Source: Acrasis kona
Taxonomy: Eukaryota > Heterolobosea > Eutetramitea > Acrasida > Acrasidae
Assembly: GCA_026419775.2 (NCBI GenBank)
Contig: JAOPGA020000365.1
Span: forward strand, 29,392-93,391
Length of the DNA stretch: 64,000 nt
Reading direction: 5' to 3'
The notes beneath the pieces are model-generated. The model had not been told where the DNA came from and did not search any database. It saw only the letters and a program-made list of their open reading frames with translations. The translations under genes and the position numbers were made by a program. Below are positions 43,374-54,900 of the stretch, one piece after another; the stretch's first letter is position 1; each line of letters begins with the position of its first letter.

Positions 43374-43958
43374 ATGCCGAAGCGTGCCCGCACAGAAGAG
43401 GGACAAACAAAAAAATCAAAAGTAGCACCATTCTCTCAGTTTGAGTCACGCCTACAAAATCTGAATAACAAGGATTGTGTTGAAATAATTGGAAAGTTGT
43501 ATAAACTATTCAACAAAAAGGGAAGAGCGCAACAAGCAGAGGAACTCCTGGAAGAATACACAAAAAGAGACAATCATTTCGAAGGATCGTGGGATGTGAA
43601 AGACATTTCACACCCAGATTTTGCGGAATTTGGTGGAGAAGGTACTCTGTTCATCAAAAAAGTATCAAGAAGTGGAAAGAACAATTATCGTGGGAAAATG
43701 ACTTTCGAAGCTGATAGAATGTCGCCTACTTACAAATTAAAAGGGGATGTAAATGCAGATGGTGTTCTTATGACGAATGAATACGATCCAGAATATACAG
43801 AGCACGCTTTTGATTTTGAAGTAGATCCAAATGATCCAAACATATTAAACGGTAGCACAGACGACTTTAGCGAGTCAACAACTTTCAAGTGCATACGTGT
43901 GGAAGATGACAAATACGAAGAAGAGAGCGAAGAAGAGAGCGACGAAGAGAGCGACTAA
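43374..43958 (+). CDS. Unknown acidic-tailed, probably nuclear protein
   Basis: 194 residues starting MPKRARTEEGQTKKSK, a basic nuclear-localisation-like N-terminus. A helical segment (FESRLQNLNNKDCVEIIGKLYKLF, GRAQQAEELLEEYTKR) is followed by a beta-rich stretch (EGSWDVKDISHPDFAEFGGEGTLFIKK...YRGKMTFEADRMSPTYKLKGDV) that looks like a small barrel of the lipocalin/DUF3224-like shape, though I cannot assign a family. It ends in an acidic EESEEESDEESD tail as in histone-binding proteins. Function is not known. Confidence 0.6.
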   Translation: MPKRARTEEGQTKKSKVAPFSQFESRLQNLNNKDCVEIIGKLYKLFNKKGRAQQAEELLEEYTKRDNHFEGSWDVKDISHPDFAEFGGEGTLFIKKVSRSGKNNYRGKMTFEADRMSPTYKLKGDVNADGVLMTNEYDPEYTEHAFDFEVDPNDPNILNGSTDDFSESTTFKCIRVEDDKYEEESEEESDEESD

Positions 43959-44098
43959 GATTACTAAATTTAAAAATCAACAATTAAAAGCAATCATTTT
44001 ATTTTTCATACATGAGCTTATTTACGTCCATCTGCACTCTTCTATTGTCCGAATGGGATCATATACTAGCATACCCTTGACAAGAACAAAGGTTATAC

Positions 44099-45623
44099 TT
44101 ATTTTTTCGTAGCTCTCGTCTTGTATGTAATCAACGGACTCATGATGGCAACAATCTCAACTACATTGAAATCAACCAAATCCTTCACAACCTGATCAAC
44201 ATCTTTGTAAGCAGCAGGTTGTTCCTCGTACATTAACGTGCTATCTTCGCATATAACACGTGATCCAATAGAGGTAACGCTCAATGAACCAGTAGATACT
44301 TCAGCATCGTTCTTACCCATAGCAAGAGCCTTTGATCGCTTCCATTTCCGACCAGCACCATGTGCACAAGAGTACCCTCCGTTCTGCAAGTCCATTTCGT
44401 TGGAAGAAGGTTTTACAAGGTACGAAAAAGTACCTCTGCTACCCGGTATCACCACACATCCTTTATCTGTGGGTGCAGCACCTTTTCTATGCAACCACAA
44501 CATTTTCTCTTTGGTTTCCTCTCCCTCCTTTACGAAGAATTTTCTTGGTTCGACATTATTGTGCCAAATGTCTACTTTGACGTCTCCGCTGGTTCCGATG
44601 CATGAGAAGAACTTATCGGCGATTAAAGTACGATTGGCTCTGGCCCATTGACATGCATTTCGGTGTTGTTCGAGATAGTGATTTGCTTGATCTGTTCCTT
44701 CTTCGAATCCTTGCACTCCATAATTTTCTTCATGCTCCATGAGAATTTCATGACCATAACCTCTCGAGCCGCTATGGACTAGCAAGAATAAATGATCGTC
44801 GCTTAGTCCCAGTTCGTTATAAAAGACCTCGCTGTCGAGTACTTTGTGTATTTGTTGAAGTTCACAAAAGTGATTTCCGCCACCGATCGTACCGAGACTT
44901 GTGGAGTCGTGATTTGTTGGTGTGATTTCGAATTTGTCCAAGTAGTATGATAGATCGTTGGGTAGATTGTATTGTTCGTCCTCGAACTCATTGTTGTTGA
45001 CTTGTGCGGTGATACCTCCTGTTTCGAGCCCATGTAGCTTGCTCGCCCACTTTTCTAACTTGATCTTGTTGCGCGTTAATTTTGTTTGGTACAAGGTCAT
45101 GCCACTGGAAATGTTAGTCGAGTAGAATTATGGACACTTACCATCCAATGTCGCTTCCGATTAAATGTGGGTAGATGATGCGTTCAGTGGCAAAGGCAGT
45201 TCCGACAGGAAAGCCTTTACCTGGGTGTAGATCTGGCATGCCTATCGCGTATTTTACCCCTTTTAGTGTTTTTGCGCATCTTTCTAGTTGTTTGATTGCT
45301 TCATCCTCCATCCAAGATTCTTGTGCAATGACTCTCATCTCAAAATCTGTATTCTCGGTGACTTCCTCTGCTACTTTTCCTTGATAGGTGGCATTTTTGT
45401 TTGTAGAGACTACGACCAAATCGTCTTGTTTCAAAGATTTAACATCTTCTTCACTCAAGGGACGTCCTGTGGCACCGTTCCATACTGGTGGCACTATTTT
45501 CTTTTTTAAATTGAGTTTGTTCTTGGCTGCTTTTAGAATATCATCCATTGTTAGGTCGACAACAACAACAGCCACTTTATGAAGGGCTGCATTGTCGCAT
45601 ATATTTATTCTCACTTTTGGCAT
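44099..45623 (-). CDS. RtcB RNA-splicing ligase with N-terminal beta-grasp-like domain
   Basis: Exons 45142-45623 and 44099-45104 (37-nt intron, phase 2) give 495 residues. The intron splits the catalytic Cys codon: DIG-C-GM is restored only after splicing. Other active-site elements are YAIGMPDLHPGKGFPVG, GTIGGGNHFCEL (Asn, His), LVHSGSRGYGHEI (His), CVVIPGSRGT and the guanylate-accepting His in SCAHGAGRKWKRS. The DIGCGM form and MPDLHPGKG align better with bacterial RtcB2-type ligases than with the GFDINCGV form of animal HSPC117. Residues 1-75 (MPKVRINICDNAALHK...DVKSLKQDDLVVVS) look like a ubiquitin-like or doublecortin-like fold, not part of standard RtcB. RtcB joins 2',3'-cyclic phosphate and 5'-OH RNA ends using GTP and Mn2+. 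Confidence 0.93.
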
Positions 45624-45842
45624 GTTTGCTTTTGAGGAAAAGTTATCCACAGAACTCGACTTTTGTAAGCAGCGAGTGTCAAGTTCGGGATTGAAGAACA
45701 ACTTTTAGTGGTCAAACAACTTGTAAAAGAAATGAATACAGACAACGACTTCTTGCCATCGGTAATTGTTTTTTATTTCATCAACTTTCTGTATTTCACC
45801 TAAGAGAATTCTGAATTAACTCTTGTGTTTGTCATAAAGAAA

Positions 45843-46517
45843 TCATCCAAAAGATAGAAACATTCGTGCAAAGTAATACTTGGCAAGATGTACAGCAGCG
45901 GAAACTCTTTCGTGAACATTATTCTTCTCAAGCGAAGAATTTTCATGAAATCCAAACAGAATGAAAATAATGTTCCTCAAGAATTTATAAACATCGGTTA
46001 TGACATTAAAAAGACCTATCCTTTTGGTCACACCACTTGAATACTTTCTGTACAAATTTAATTTGAACTCTCTACTTTCGTTCTGCTCCCTTATTAAATT
46101 TAAAATATTATGCCTCTCTATTGGGGTCAGTCGAGCGAGAATGGCGCGAAAGAGGCGAGGATATTTTGACCAGTGTAGATTAGGATACGCTCTGTAGTAC
46201 TCAACAAAGTCTTTTATCTGAAGGTGTGGAATCATGGAAGTGGGAAAAATGATGAATGGGCCTTTTGTCAGGTACCAAAAAGGATCTATTGTGTTCTCCC
46301 AAAAAAGTTTCTTCGTATTTTGAGCAGGTTTTTTCAAACTTTGTTTCTTATTGCTATCGTAATCTAAGCTCGCAGATTCATTTTTATCTGACGAGTCATT
46401 TTCTTGGATTAGTTGCTGTAGTCGCAATATCTCTGCGTCATTTAAAGGATTTCTCTTCAATCTAGAAAGTACGTAAAGAATTTCGGTGTCTTCAGGATAT
46501 ACTTTGCTGAATGACAT
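45843..46517 (-). CDS. Unknown 224-residue protein
   Basis: ATG at 46517; the frame is open a few codons further upstream but only from TTG. The N-terminus is helical (YPEDTEILYVLSRLKRNPLNDAEILRLQQLIQ). The middle has aromatic-rich text (WENTIDPFWYLTKGPFIIFP, YRAYPNLHWSKYPRLFRAILARLTPIERHNILNLI), and a mildly hydrophobic segment (LRNIIFILFGF) lies near the C-terminus. It could be an organelle or membrane-associated protein; no family recognised. Confidence 0.55.
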   Translation of the reverse strand: MSFSKVYPEDTEILYVLSRLKRNPLNDAEILRLQQLIQENDSSDKNESASLDYDSNKKQSLKKPAQNTKKLFWENTIDPFWYLTKGPFIIFPTSMIPHLQIKDFVEYYRAYPNLHWSKYPRLFRAILARLTPIERHNILNLIREQNESREFKLNLYRKYSSGVTKRIGLFNVITDVYKFLRNIIFILFGFHENSSLEKNNVHERVSAAVHLAKYYFARMFLSFG

Positions 46518-46559
46518 CAAACATTTCAATTTTTTAAGAGTTGACTTTTACAATGAAAA

Positions 46560-47700
46560 AATGCATGAGGAATTGTTGAGGATAATGAGTTATAGTGTTC
46601 TTGTGGTTATGCGTGGGTTATGCGTGTATCCTGGTATTAGTAACAGGAAGACTTGTATCAAACTGCTTGTTACTGTTTAATTTGATATATTATTTACATA
46701 GTTCTTAATCCTGGTACCCACACTCGCTTCGGAACTGTGCTGGTGCATGGAAATGTTCGACTTGGCTTTCTATCAGGTAGTTACCGTTGATGTCGATGGA
46801 TTTAACTCTAAATGGTCAAAGAAATTTGTGTTCTTGTGGTTATGCGTGTATCCTGGTGTTCCCACTAATTCTCCAACTAGGAACTTGCCTATCTTGTGCT
46901 TGTATGTTTTGACTGCTTTGTCATAACCCTTCAATTTGATCTGATACGCTTGTTTGATCACTGCTGACTTGAATGTTTTCCAGTAGGATTGGAAAATTTA
47001 TAAGTAGTTCAGACATTAAATTTAATAAAGCGTCAGGTCTCATGAAATCCTTGATTTTTTTCTCATTCTTGTATATGAGTTCAAGGTGGAATATGGCATT
47101 GGCGGACACGTTTTCAAGCGCAGAGAAGTGAACAATCCGCCTGGGATGAGATACTTGGTACGGTTAGGGTAGATGACAAGAACAACACCCATGAGCTTAT
47201 TTCTGAATGTCTACTACATTTCATACAACAAATTTGGAACTGGAAACGTATGTTTTAAAAATCTAAAAAAGGTGGAATCCGCGAATTATTCAAAAACGTC
47301 CATAAACATTGAAATAAATAAGGGAAGTACTACTACTTCAAGATCAACAAGGCTTTATATGTGGCTAGGGCTCCCACCAAAACGTTCCGGAAGAGTTCCG
47401 GTGCGGGATTGAACCGTTCAGAAGTTATCAAAATTTTGGTCCGCAATCAACCAACAAAACAAAACAAGGAACAAAATTCTAATGGAAGTATGCCGGAATG
47501 TTTTGGAAAAGTAATTGATGACAGAAAGAAGGCAGCGGAGTACTACTCTAGGGAAACAACCTGTCACCTCTAGAATAATGTTTAATGTGGCCATATTCAA
47601 ACCCTAATTCCTCTCAAACTCGTTAGGTTGACCAATCCACAGTTATGTCCTAAGTATTCTAAAAACTAAAGCTCTGCACTATCCTGCACCATGATGAAAT
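46560..47700. other. Degenerate region with gene fragments and short repeats
   Basis: Contains broken frames only. On the minus strand, 47109 down to about 46773 reads as two overlapping frames (SANAIFHLELIYKNEKKIKDF..., then YWKTFKSAVIKQAYQIKLKG...) that look like one gene broken by a frameshift or joined by an odd 28-nt intron. On the plus strand, 47361-47573 has a basic frame without an ATG in good context. The phrase GTTCTTGTGGTTATGCGTG followed by TATCCTGGT occurs near 46598 and again near 46828. I interpret the stretch as decayed coding or transposon sequence. Confidence 0.4.
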
Positions 47701-47796
47701 TCAAGGAGATCGATCTTAATACTTCTGAATCAGATATTGAAGTTGATTGGAGGGATATTTTGATAGACATTGACATGTGTCAAAAAAACACAAGAT

Positions 47797-47863
47797 ATCA
47801 TGAACGCAAGACAAAGAGCAACTCTTAACACACAGAGCTACATGAATTCAAACACGTTAGGAA
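47797..47863 (+). repeat. 67-nt direct repeat, copy 1
   Basis: Identical by eye to 47997-48063, exactly 200 bp downstream. The copy lies out of frame at the end of a short ORF (ATG 47691, about 45 codons). It appears to be a partial duplication of the start of the 119-residue ORF. Confidence 0.85.
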
Positions 47864-47899
47864 GCTTTTGATCTGAATCAATTAATTTCAACGTTAAGT

Positions 47900-47950
47900 C
47901 ATATTTATTTAATTATTTAATTATTTAATTATTTAATTATTTAATTATTA
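47900..47950. repeat. AT-rich 9-nt microsatellite between the direct repeats
   Basis: About five tandem copies of a TTTAATTAT-type unit, lying in the 133-bp spacer between the two 67-nt repeats. Such tracts promote slippage and breakage and may explain the local duplication. Confidence 0.8.
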
Positions 47951-47969
47951 TAGGTTTTTTTACATTGGT

Positions 47970-48329
47970 ATGACAAAAATCTCTGAAAAAGATATCATCA
48001 TGAACGCAAGACAAAGAGCAACTCTTAACACACAGAGCTACATGAATTCAAACACGTTAGGAATGCTAAACATGGCGCTACGCACTATCAACAGAAGGCA
48101 CGTAGTACATCCCTCAACCATTCCAGCTCACATTTTAACTCCCATTTTGAACTTGATCGCAATTGATCACCCTGGGGCACAAGTCCAAGCATATACCAAC
48201 GTTAAGATAACAGGATACACTTCGCCCATGCTTCTGAACTACGTCGATCAAAGGCAGGGTATTGTTCAGAAAGAAATACGACTCCGGCTCAGGCAGGTGG
48301 GAATAGATATAGAGGCTTGGTTTGGTTGA
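47970..48329 (+). CDS. Unknown 119-residue protein
   Basis: ATG at 47970 follows the microsatellite. The product is basic and moderately hydrophobic with no low complexity (LRTINRRHVVHPSTIPAHIL, VQAYTNVKITGYTSPMLLNYV, RLRLRQVGIDIEAWFG). No family recognised. Its first 30 codons overlap the downstream copy of the 67-nt repeat. It could be an intact gene or a remnant of the neighbouring degenerate region. Confidence 0.4.
   Translation: MTKISEKDIIMNARQRATLNTQSYMNSNTLGMLNMALRTINRRHVVHPSTIPAHILTPILNLIAIDHPGAQVQAYTNVKITGYTSPMLLNYVDQRQGIVQKEIRLRLRQVGIDIEAWFG
47997..48063 (+). repeat. 67-nt direct repeat, copy 2
   Basis: Second copy of the sequence at 47797-47863; here it is within the coding frame of the 119-residue ORF, so this is probably the source copy. 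Confidence 0.85.
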
Positions 48330-48936
48330 GATGCCAACATCAGATTTCGCCATATGATAGGTATACACCATCAAGCATACACGTCTTCTTTGAATCTGGC
48401 TCATAGAGCAATGGTACTTATATGAAGTGAGGATTTAACAAAGAGTAATAAAGTTGTTTGTATATATCTTGTTTATTGTTTACGACTTGGTCAACATTGT
48501 TTGGAACACGCATAAAGCGTAGATCACCTCTTAGATGGGATGGGATAGGATACGGATTTCTTGAGTATAATGATGCGGATAACTTCTGCTATAATGAGGA
48601 AAAAATTAAAGGAAGAATATCCGCGCCACCACAAACACAAACACAGCCTACGGGAAAAAGCATAATTTCCAGAATAACTAGAGTGACAATTAAATACGAA
48701 TTGTGTTAGGCTATTATCGATTGTTATGTGTTACGTGACTACTACGTTGTTGATGTATTTGTCTATCATGTAAGTGAGCATTCGATTGTAACACTCAATG
48801 TGTAGTTGACTGAACTTCAAAAAAAAATATCAATATCAGACTGATGTCAACCTCACTGGTTTCCTTCGAAATATTTTTGGAATAAAAACAATTTTATTTA
48901 GCACCAAGCTTGTATTATTTCAAAACCATTGCATGC
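48330..48936. other. Intergenic stretch, no firm gene
   Basis: About 600 bp. One 80-codon open frame (48458-48709) has no ATG start and no recognisable content. A TTTATTTAGC-type AT tract lies just before the giant helicase-like gene. No tRNA or structured repeat recognised. Confidence 0.35.
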
Positions 48937-51900
48937 ATGCGTGAAGAGAACTATTATGAAACAATATTCGCACCTAGAGGAACACAGCGTTCCAGTCACC
49001 CTGATGGGCTTATTGAAGGTTTTGTGGAAAGCTTCACCAACTCTGAGGTCGGAATAAAATACAATATAAACATTAAATGGGATCTATTGTACTCCAATAC
49101 ACAATCTTCTGACATCAAGAAAGAATTGAAAGAAATGGATGTCGGTCGAACATTGGTTATGTTCATTAGAGCGCAAAACTCAGGATTGTTTATGACCAAA
49201 TTGGAGAACGAAAATCTCCTCGTATCGGCGTTTGAAGCATCATTGCCTATGAGAACGGTAATGAATGCATCCAGTTCCATCAGAGTTGAATGCCCAGGAG
49301 CTGCAGTAGAAGTTAATCATGCGCATCTCACCAGTAGTTCTTTTTTAAAAGAGTTTTCCAAACACATTGAGGCCCTATCGAACAACAAACTTGATGATAC
49401 TTCGTCAAAGTTTTTTAAAGCTGGTGTAAGTCTTTGTCACACTACTTCTATCTAAACATATAATAGGAGCAGAACAGCGATGCTAAAGATGTTGTGGATC
49501 CAAAATATGTTACAACGTGGCTTCTTTCAACAATCTCAGGGAATTCTGGTATGTCTGCGGAGGCCATTAGAGTAACAAAAACGATCAAGGACTTTGTCGA
49601 ATCCAACAAACGCCGAGATCCTACGTGGTTTGTGATTAAAGTGCCCTTGCAAATATGTTTCATTAGAAGGTATGGGGAGAGAATGGGCTATGTTATGTAC
49701 AAGTTGGCCATAATTGAGTTTCTTGTGTGTTCATGCGTAAAGTATGTTAAGGTAAAAAGAAGCATTTCTGATATTCCTCTCCAAATGATCAAAAGGATTG
49801 CAAATAAAATCAAAAAATTATCATCTATTCCTTTAGAAGAGGGAAGTGAATTTTCCAAGTTCGTAGAACAAGTAATAAAAAAATGTGTCAATGTGATTGG
49901 GAAAGTTCACGCTTTTATTGATAATAAATGGAAGGCGATACAAAATGACTATCGAGAAAGAAGGACAATAAGATTCAAGGCACCTGACTCTGGTGCCCTA
50001 GATTGTAATCTCAAGTTTGTCGCTCTACGAAATTTTATCTCTACTTTATCGGAATCAACTTTCGAATTTTCATTCAAACCGTTTGTGCTAAACAACAAGT
50101 CCAAGCATGATAACTTTTTATTTGCCTACGAATCCGAACTACTTTCATCCCCTTCTAATCGGCGATCCAATGAACTTTTAGGAGATGTAGTGAATTTCCG
50201 ATCATTTGAAACATACTTCAAAGGAGCAACCGAACAGTATTCCAACATTCCAGAAGCATGGAGTAATTCTATCCTTACAATGTTTTATGCTGTAGTCTTG
50301 AAGGACTCAATATGTGTCGATACTTATCCAATATTGAAAGAACACAAGACTGGTCTTGATATCAGTATACTGTGTGATCTAATATTGCCGTTCAAACATC
50401 AGATGAAAATTCTTGAAGATATTTGTAGTTATGTAACCAAGAGGGATGAAGAAGCCACATTTCCTTCATTGATGGACAGTTTGACAATTGATAATGAAAA
50501 TTCTTTCGCATCTAGATTTTATAAACAGGATAGCAGAATGCTTCAATATAAGGATCATATAAATAAAATAAGCCTGCAGCTGCGCAAGGAAAATGAAAAA
50601 GATGTTATGAGAGCAAAGGCGGTGTACAATCAACTCATTAGAAAATCCCAGGAAACTCAGTGTAACAGGATGTTACACGTCATGAGAAGGAGGTGTGATA
50701 GCTGTAGCTACAAAAGTGAAGCTGAATGTATGTCGGGATCTGTACATGAGTGGCCATTACCAGAAGAGGACAACGAGATTAATTCGATCATTTTTGAATT
50801 GAGAATGCCAAAAGATCTTGCTGAGCTAAGAGACATGATATATTTGACAATGTTTGAAGCATGTAATAAAGGAGCCACAAATACTGTTAGAGTTTCGTTG
50901 TTATTACAAGAGTACGAACCACTTAAGCATTACTACGAAGGCCATCAAAAGTATGCTGTAATGGCCAGTGGTAGGTGGCCTCAAAAGAAGTCGTTACCTC
51001 TTAATGAACATATTTCACAATTTAGCAGGCCATGCGGGATGAATTATTACTTGGCAGATCGAAACAATAACAATTTTATCGTCAACCAGGAACCTTCCGT
51101 GTCTGGGAGATGTATAATGAGTATTTCTGATCCAAATTTTCGTTCCCTACAATGGATGGTTGGTAATTTCCACACCAACAACGAGGTCATAGCCAAACAA
51201 AATACTTGTCCTCGTGAAATGGCTGCATCTGAATTTATTGCTTTTGGAGATGTCAGAGCTAATGAGAGGATGCAATGGGATAATATATTAATCGCTCTCG
51301 AATCTCGTTCAATTAGTTTGAGTAGCCAAGCATCGTATGCATTGTTTTGTCAAGCTATATGGCAGGCAGGATCAAAGAGTAGTAATTGGAGGAGACAACC
51401 TCACGAACAAATTGGGGGCCCTAAGAATGGAGTTATGTTGACGATTCTTAACGAAATCACAGAGAGATTTGAAACAAATTGGAAAGAATGTGATGTTATG
51501 CTTATTGTTGTAACAATGGCATGTCGTTTGCTATGTCTAAGCGGCACTGAACAAGATCAGAAGAGTGCTGTTGAATTAATAAAAAAGTGTAGAGGGTACA
51601 TCCTTAAGTGGATTCATCTCATTACTAACATGTTGCAAGAAATACCTTCTGATCAGATCAAAGTTATAACTGATCGTAGAAACGATCTTTGCAGAATTGC
51701 TGCTTGTGGTGTTATCACTTATCATGTTGGCTCCGATTACCTTCCGTTGGTTGCAGACTCTCAAGACCTAGTGAAATTCTTGTTCATATTTTCAATCTTG
51801 ATCCAAAACAAACATAATATGGATAATAGCTTCCTTCATAGAGTAGGTCAATCATCATTGGTTATGCAAAAATATATGCACAATTACATAAAATCACATC

Positions 51901-54900
51901 CTAGAATCTTAGATGACTATGTGCAAGAAATGTGGGTTCCATCAAAAAAAGGTAGATTTCAAAGTTGGAAGAGAGATGGAGTTTGGTACAATACTACTTT
52001 TCAATCTGACTCATCATCTGATTTATTAATAAACACTCTAAACGGCGACTTTTTAGTCGATGGTAATAGATTGGAGAGACTTAGCGACCGAATCACCAGT
52101 CATGTTGATTACAAGAGAACTTTTAATTCTCGAATTGTATTTGAAGTACTACCAGGTCTCAAACCAAATACTCAAATTACAAAGCATTATTACCATCATT
52201 GTAAACTTTCTTTCAAGTTAACATTAAATAATAAATTGTTTGTGTCGGAGGAGTACGACGACGGCAGAGTTATTCATCTTGTTTCTCATACTCTATTAAA
52301 AGACGAACTTCCTCACCACATGGTTCACAACTATAGTCACTGGTATGATGAACAAAAAGGAATTGTTGAATTCAGGCCCTTAAATACATCTATATTGCAA
52401 AAACCTCAACCTGTTTTTACACTTGACATAAAAGAAAACAACAGTATCCATCTGTATGACAATCGCATCCCTGATTGGTACCTAGTTGACATCAATAGTC
52501 CATCTTTTGGGTCTGTGGTAAAGAATTTGCTTGACAGATTAGAATTAAGGCAACACATTCATATATATTATGATAATAAAAATAAATGCGTTCAAATTAA
52601 CTTACCCAGAATGGGTCTACGGTTCACAGTTGATCATGGCCATGATGTAATCAGGTCAAGAGAGTTTGATGGTATGGTTATTAGTCCTAATCAATCACTT
52701 GGTACTCTAATAGGCCTTATTAATGGTCTTGTTCTTGTTGATAGTGTTGGTAACAAAAGATTGATTGTTCCTCACGGTCAAATTGAAAGATCCATGCACC
52801 CTTATGGCCACCAGGAAACAACCATTAGTGTACCACTTGAAGCTGAAAATATTTGTTATTATGTTTATGAAGTTGATAATGTATTACAACAGTTAAAAGC
52901 TGATTCAAGCAATAGTTGGCTCATGTTGGCAAACTTGTACGCGTCAACATCCTCTTTCTCTCCTGATGAATTCAATGGGCTATGCGGTTATGAATTGGCA
53001 CTGCAGTTATTACAATCTCCATTATGTCATTCGTCGCAGCCTCTTAATAAAACAACTTATGAGTTGTTGAATCAAATTATCAAGTGTTCGCCACATATAG
53101 AGGAGACAAAGAGTCGTCAATCAATTTCTATTGTCTGGCCCACTCATCTACCCTCCATGGCTGCTTTAGATGCGTATAAGCCATTAGTCAACTGGATCAT
53201 CAATGATAGTAATAAATTAAATAAACTATTCCCAGACAGAGAGCCAACTAAGCTCTTGGAGTATTCTGAAAAAGCCCACATAAAAGCGTACTGGGGCAGT
53301 TATGATTTATATGGTGCAGATGGTCATCTACAATCTATTCATGAATCCACAATCATAGGTAGGCGTCCACAGCCCACCAAAAATACCGCGCGTGACTTAT
53401 TCTTGACGCAGCATACTGATGTAGCTAATATATCCGAAATTATGTTGCGTGGTGGTCGTTTCACTTTCAATAGAAATAGTCTTGCTCATATCTATAATTG
53501 GTTATTAGAAGATCCAGAATGTAAATATCTGATGGTAAATGAAGACTTAAAAGATGACATTCTTTCATGGACAGAGTTAGATCCAAAACGAGACTTCTTA
53601 TCACTATATCGCTTGACGGTCGATTTTAAGAACCAGTACATGCTGTGCTTCTGTTTGAGTTTGTTATCTTTTAGAAACAACTCTTCTAAACTGTACTTGA
53701 CTTCTCTAGCAATTATGGCAATATATTCTAATAAAACATTATACATCAGTTCAGACCTTGCTTATCATCCACAAGAAGGATACCAATACGACCGTTCGAA
53801 ATTAGCTAAAATCATTCAAAATTCTGCAAAGACAAAACCATATAATTATCATCTATCATCAAAGTCGATTTTTGAAACAGAATCACAATTTGCATACCGA
53901 TGTCAAACAGACTACCAAAGTAGTGTCAATACATTAAGTTCCAATTTACTCGAACACTTGGCAGCCATGGATGTGAACGAATATAATGATACCATCTCCC
54001 TAAATCATTCTTACGAATACTACTTCAATTGTTTCCTACAAGCTTCTGTATCCAACCAGTTGAGACTATGGTATAACAACATACATTTGATAAATTTCTT
54101 AACAAACTATCATAATGAATTAGAGTCATTAGAGCCAGCATATGAACGTGAACAAGAAGATTATAAAGCGTATTGGTTGTATGAACAATTACGCGATGTG
54201 CAAGAGCAATTACCAGATGAACACATGATTGATTTGTGTTTAACACAACACAAAGGCTCCCGATTATTTTTTGATGCAAAGTCACTCTACGAAAGGCACA
54301 GCCAAGAAGAGAAGACCACCAACAATCTCAAAAAGTCCGTTATGGACGGAAGTGAGATAAATGACTTGTTTGTCGATTCTGAATGTGAAGTTGTAAATCA
54401 CTATCAAAACAACTTGAATGAAAGTTGGAGTGCTTATATTCAAAAACTTGAAAAACCAGATTGGTTTAATACCGAGATTACAATCGACCTTGAAAAGGAA
54501 ACCAAAAAAAAGAGCGATCATGTAGAGAAGGAAATTCAATCAATGATTGAAAATATTCAACAAAGTTGGTTCCGATCATTAAATTCAAATTCAACAATGA
54601 TGGCATTGCAAAAAGCAGATTTGTGGCCAAAGTTCACCATAAAAAACATTCTACGTTTGATCGTTTCGCCAGATCATAGCCAATCAAGTGATGTCATCAC
54701 GTATATTGGTGCTATGGGTGTTCTTCTTACAAAGAAACAAAGATACAATAGAATTCTACAACACATCGCACAAAACGACAGAAATGCAATCAAGAAGGAA
54801 TTATTCTATCAAGGGCATACTAATTGGCTACCCAAAGAATATCCAGAGTGGCTGCTTTTAGAAATCGAGAATAACTTCTTGGTAAGACCCACACAAGCAA

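Noticed and set aside
45130-45145. Loss of the catalytic Cys in RtcB (DIGW)
   Set aside because: The Trp is an artefact of reading into the intron; splicing restores DIGCGM.
45624-45701. N-terminal extension of RtcB beginning at TTG 45701
   Set aside because: No ATG in the extension; MPKVRINICD at 45623 is the first in-frame ATG and begins the beta-grasp-like region.
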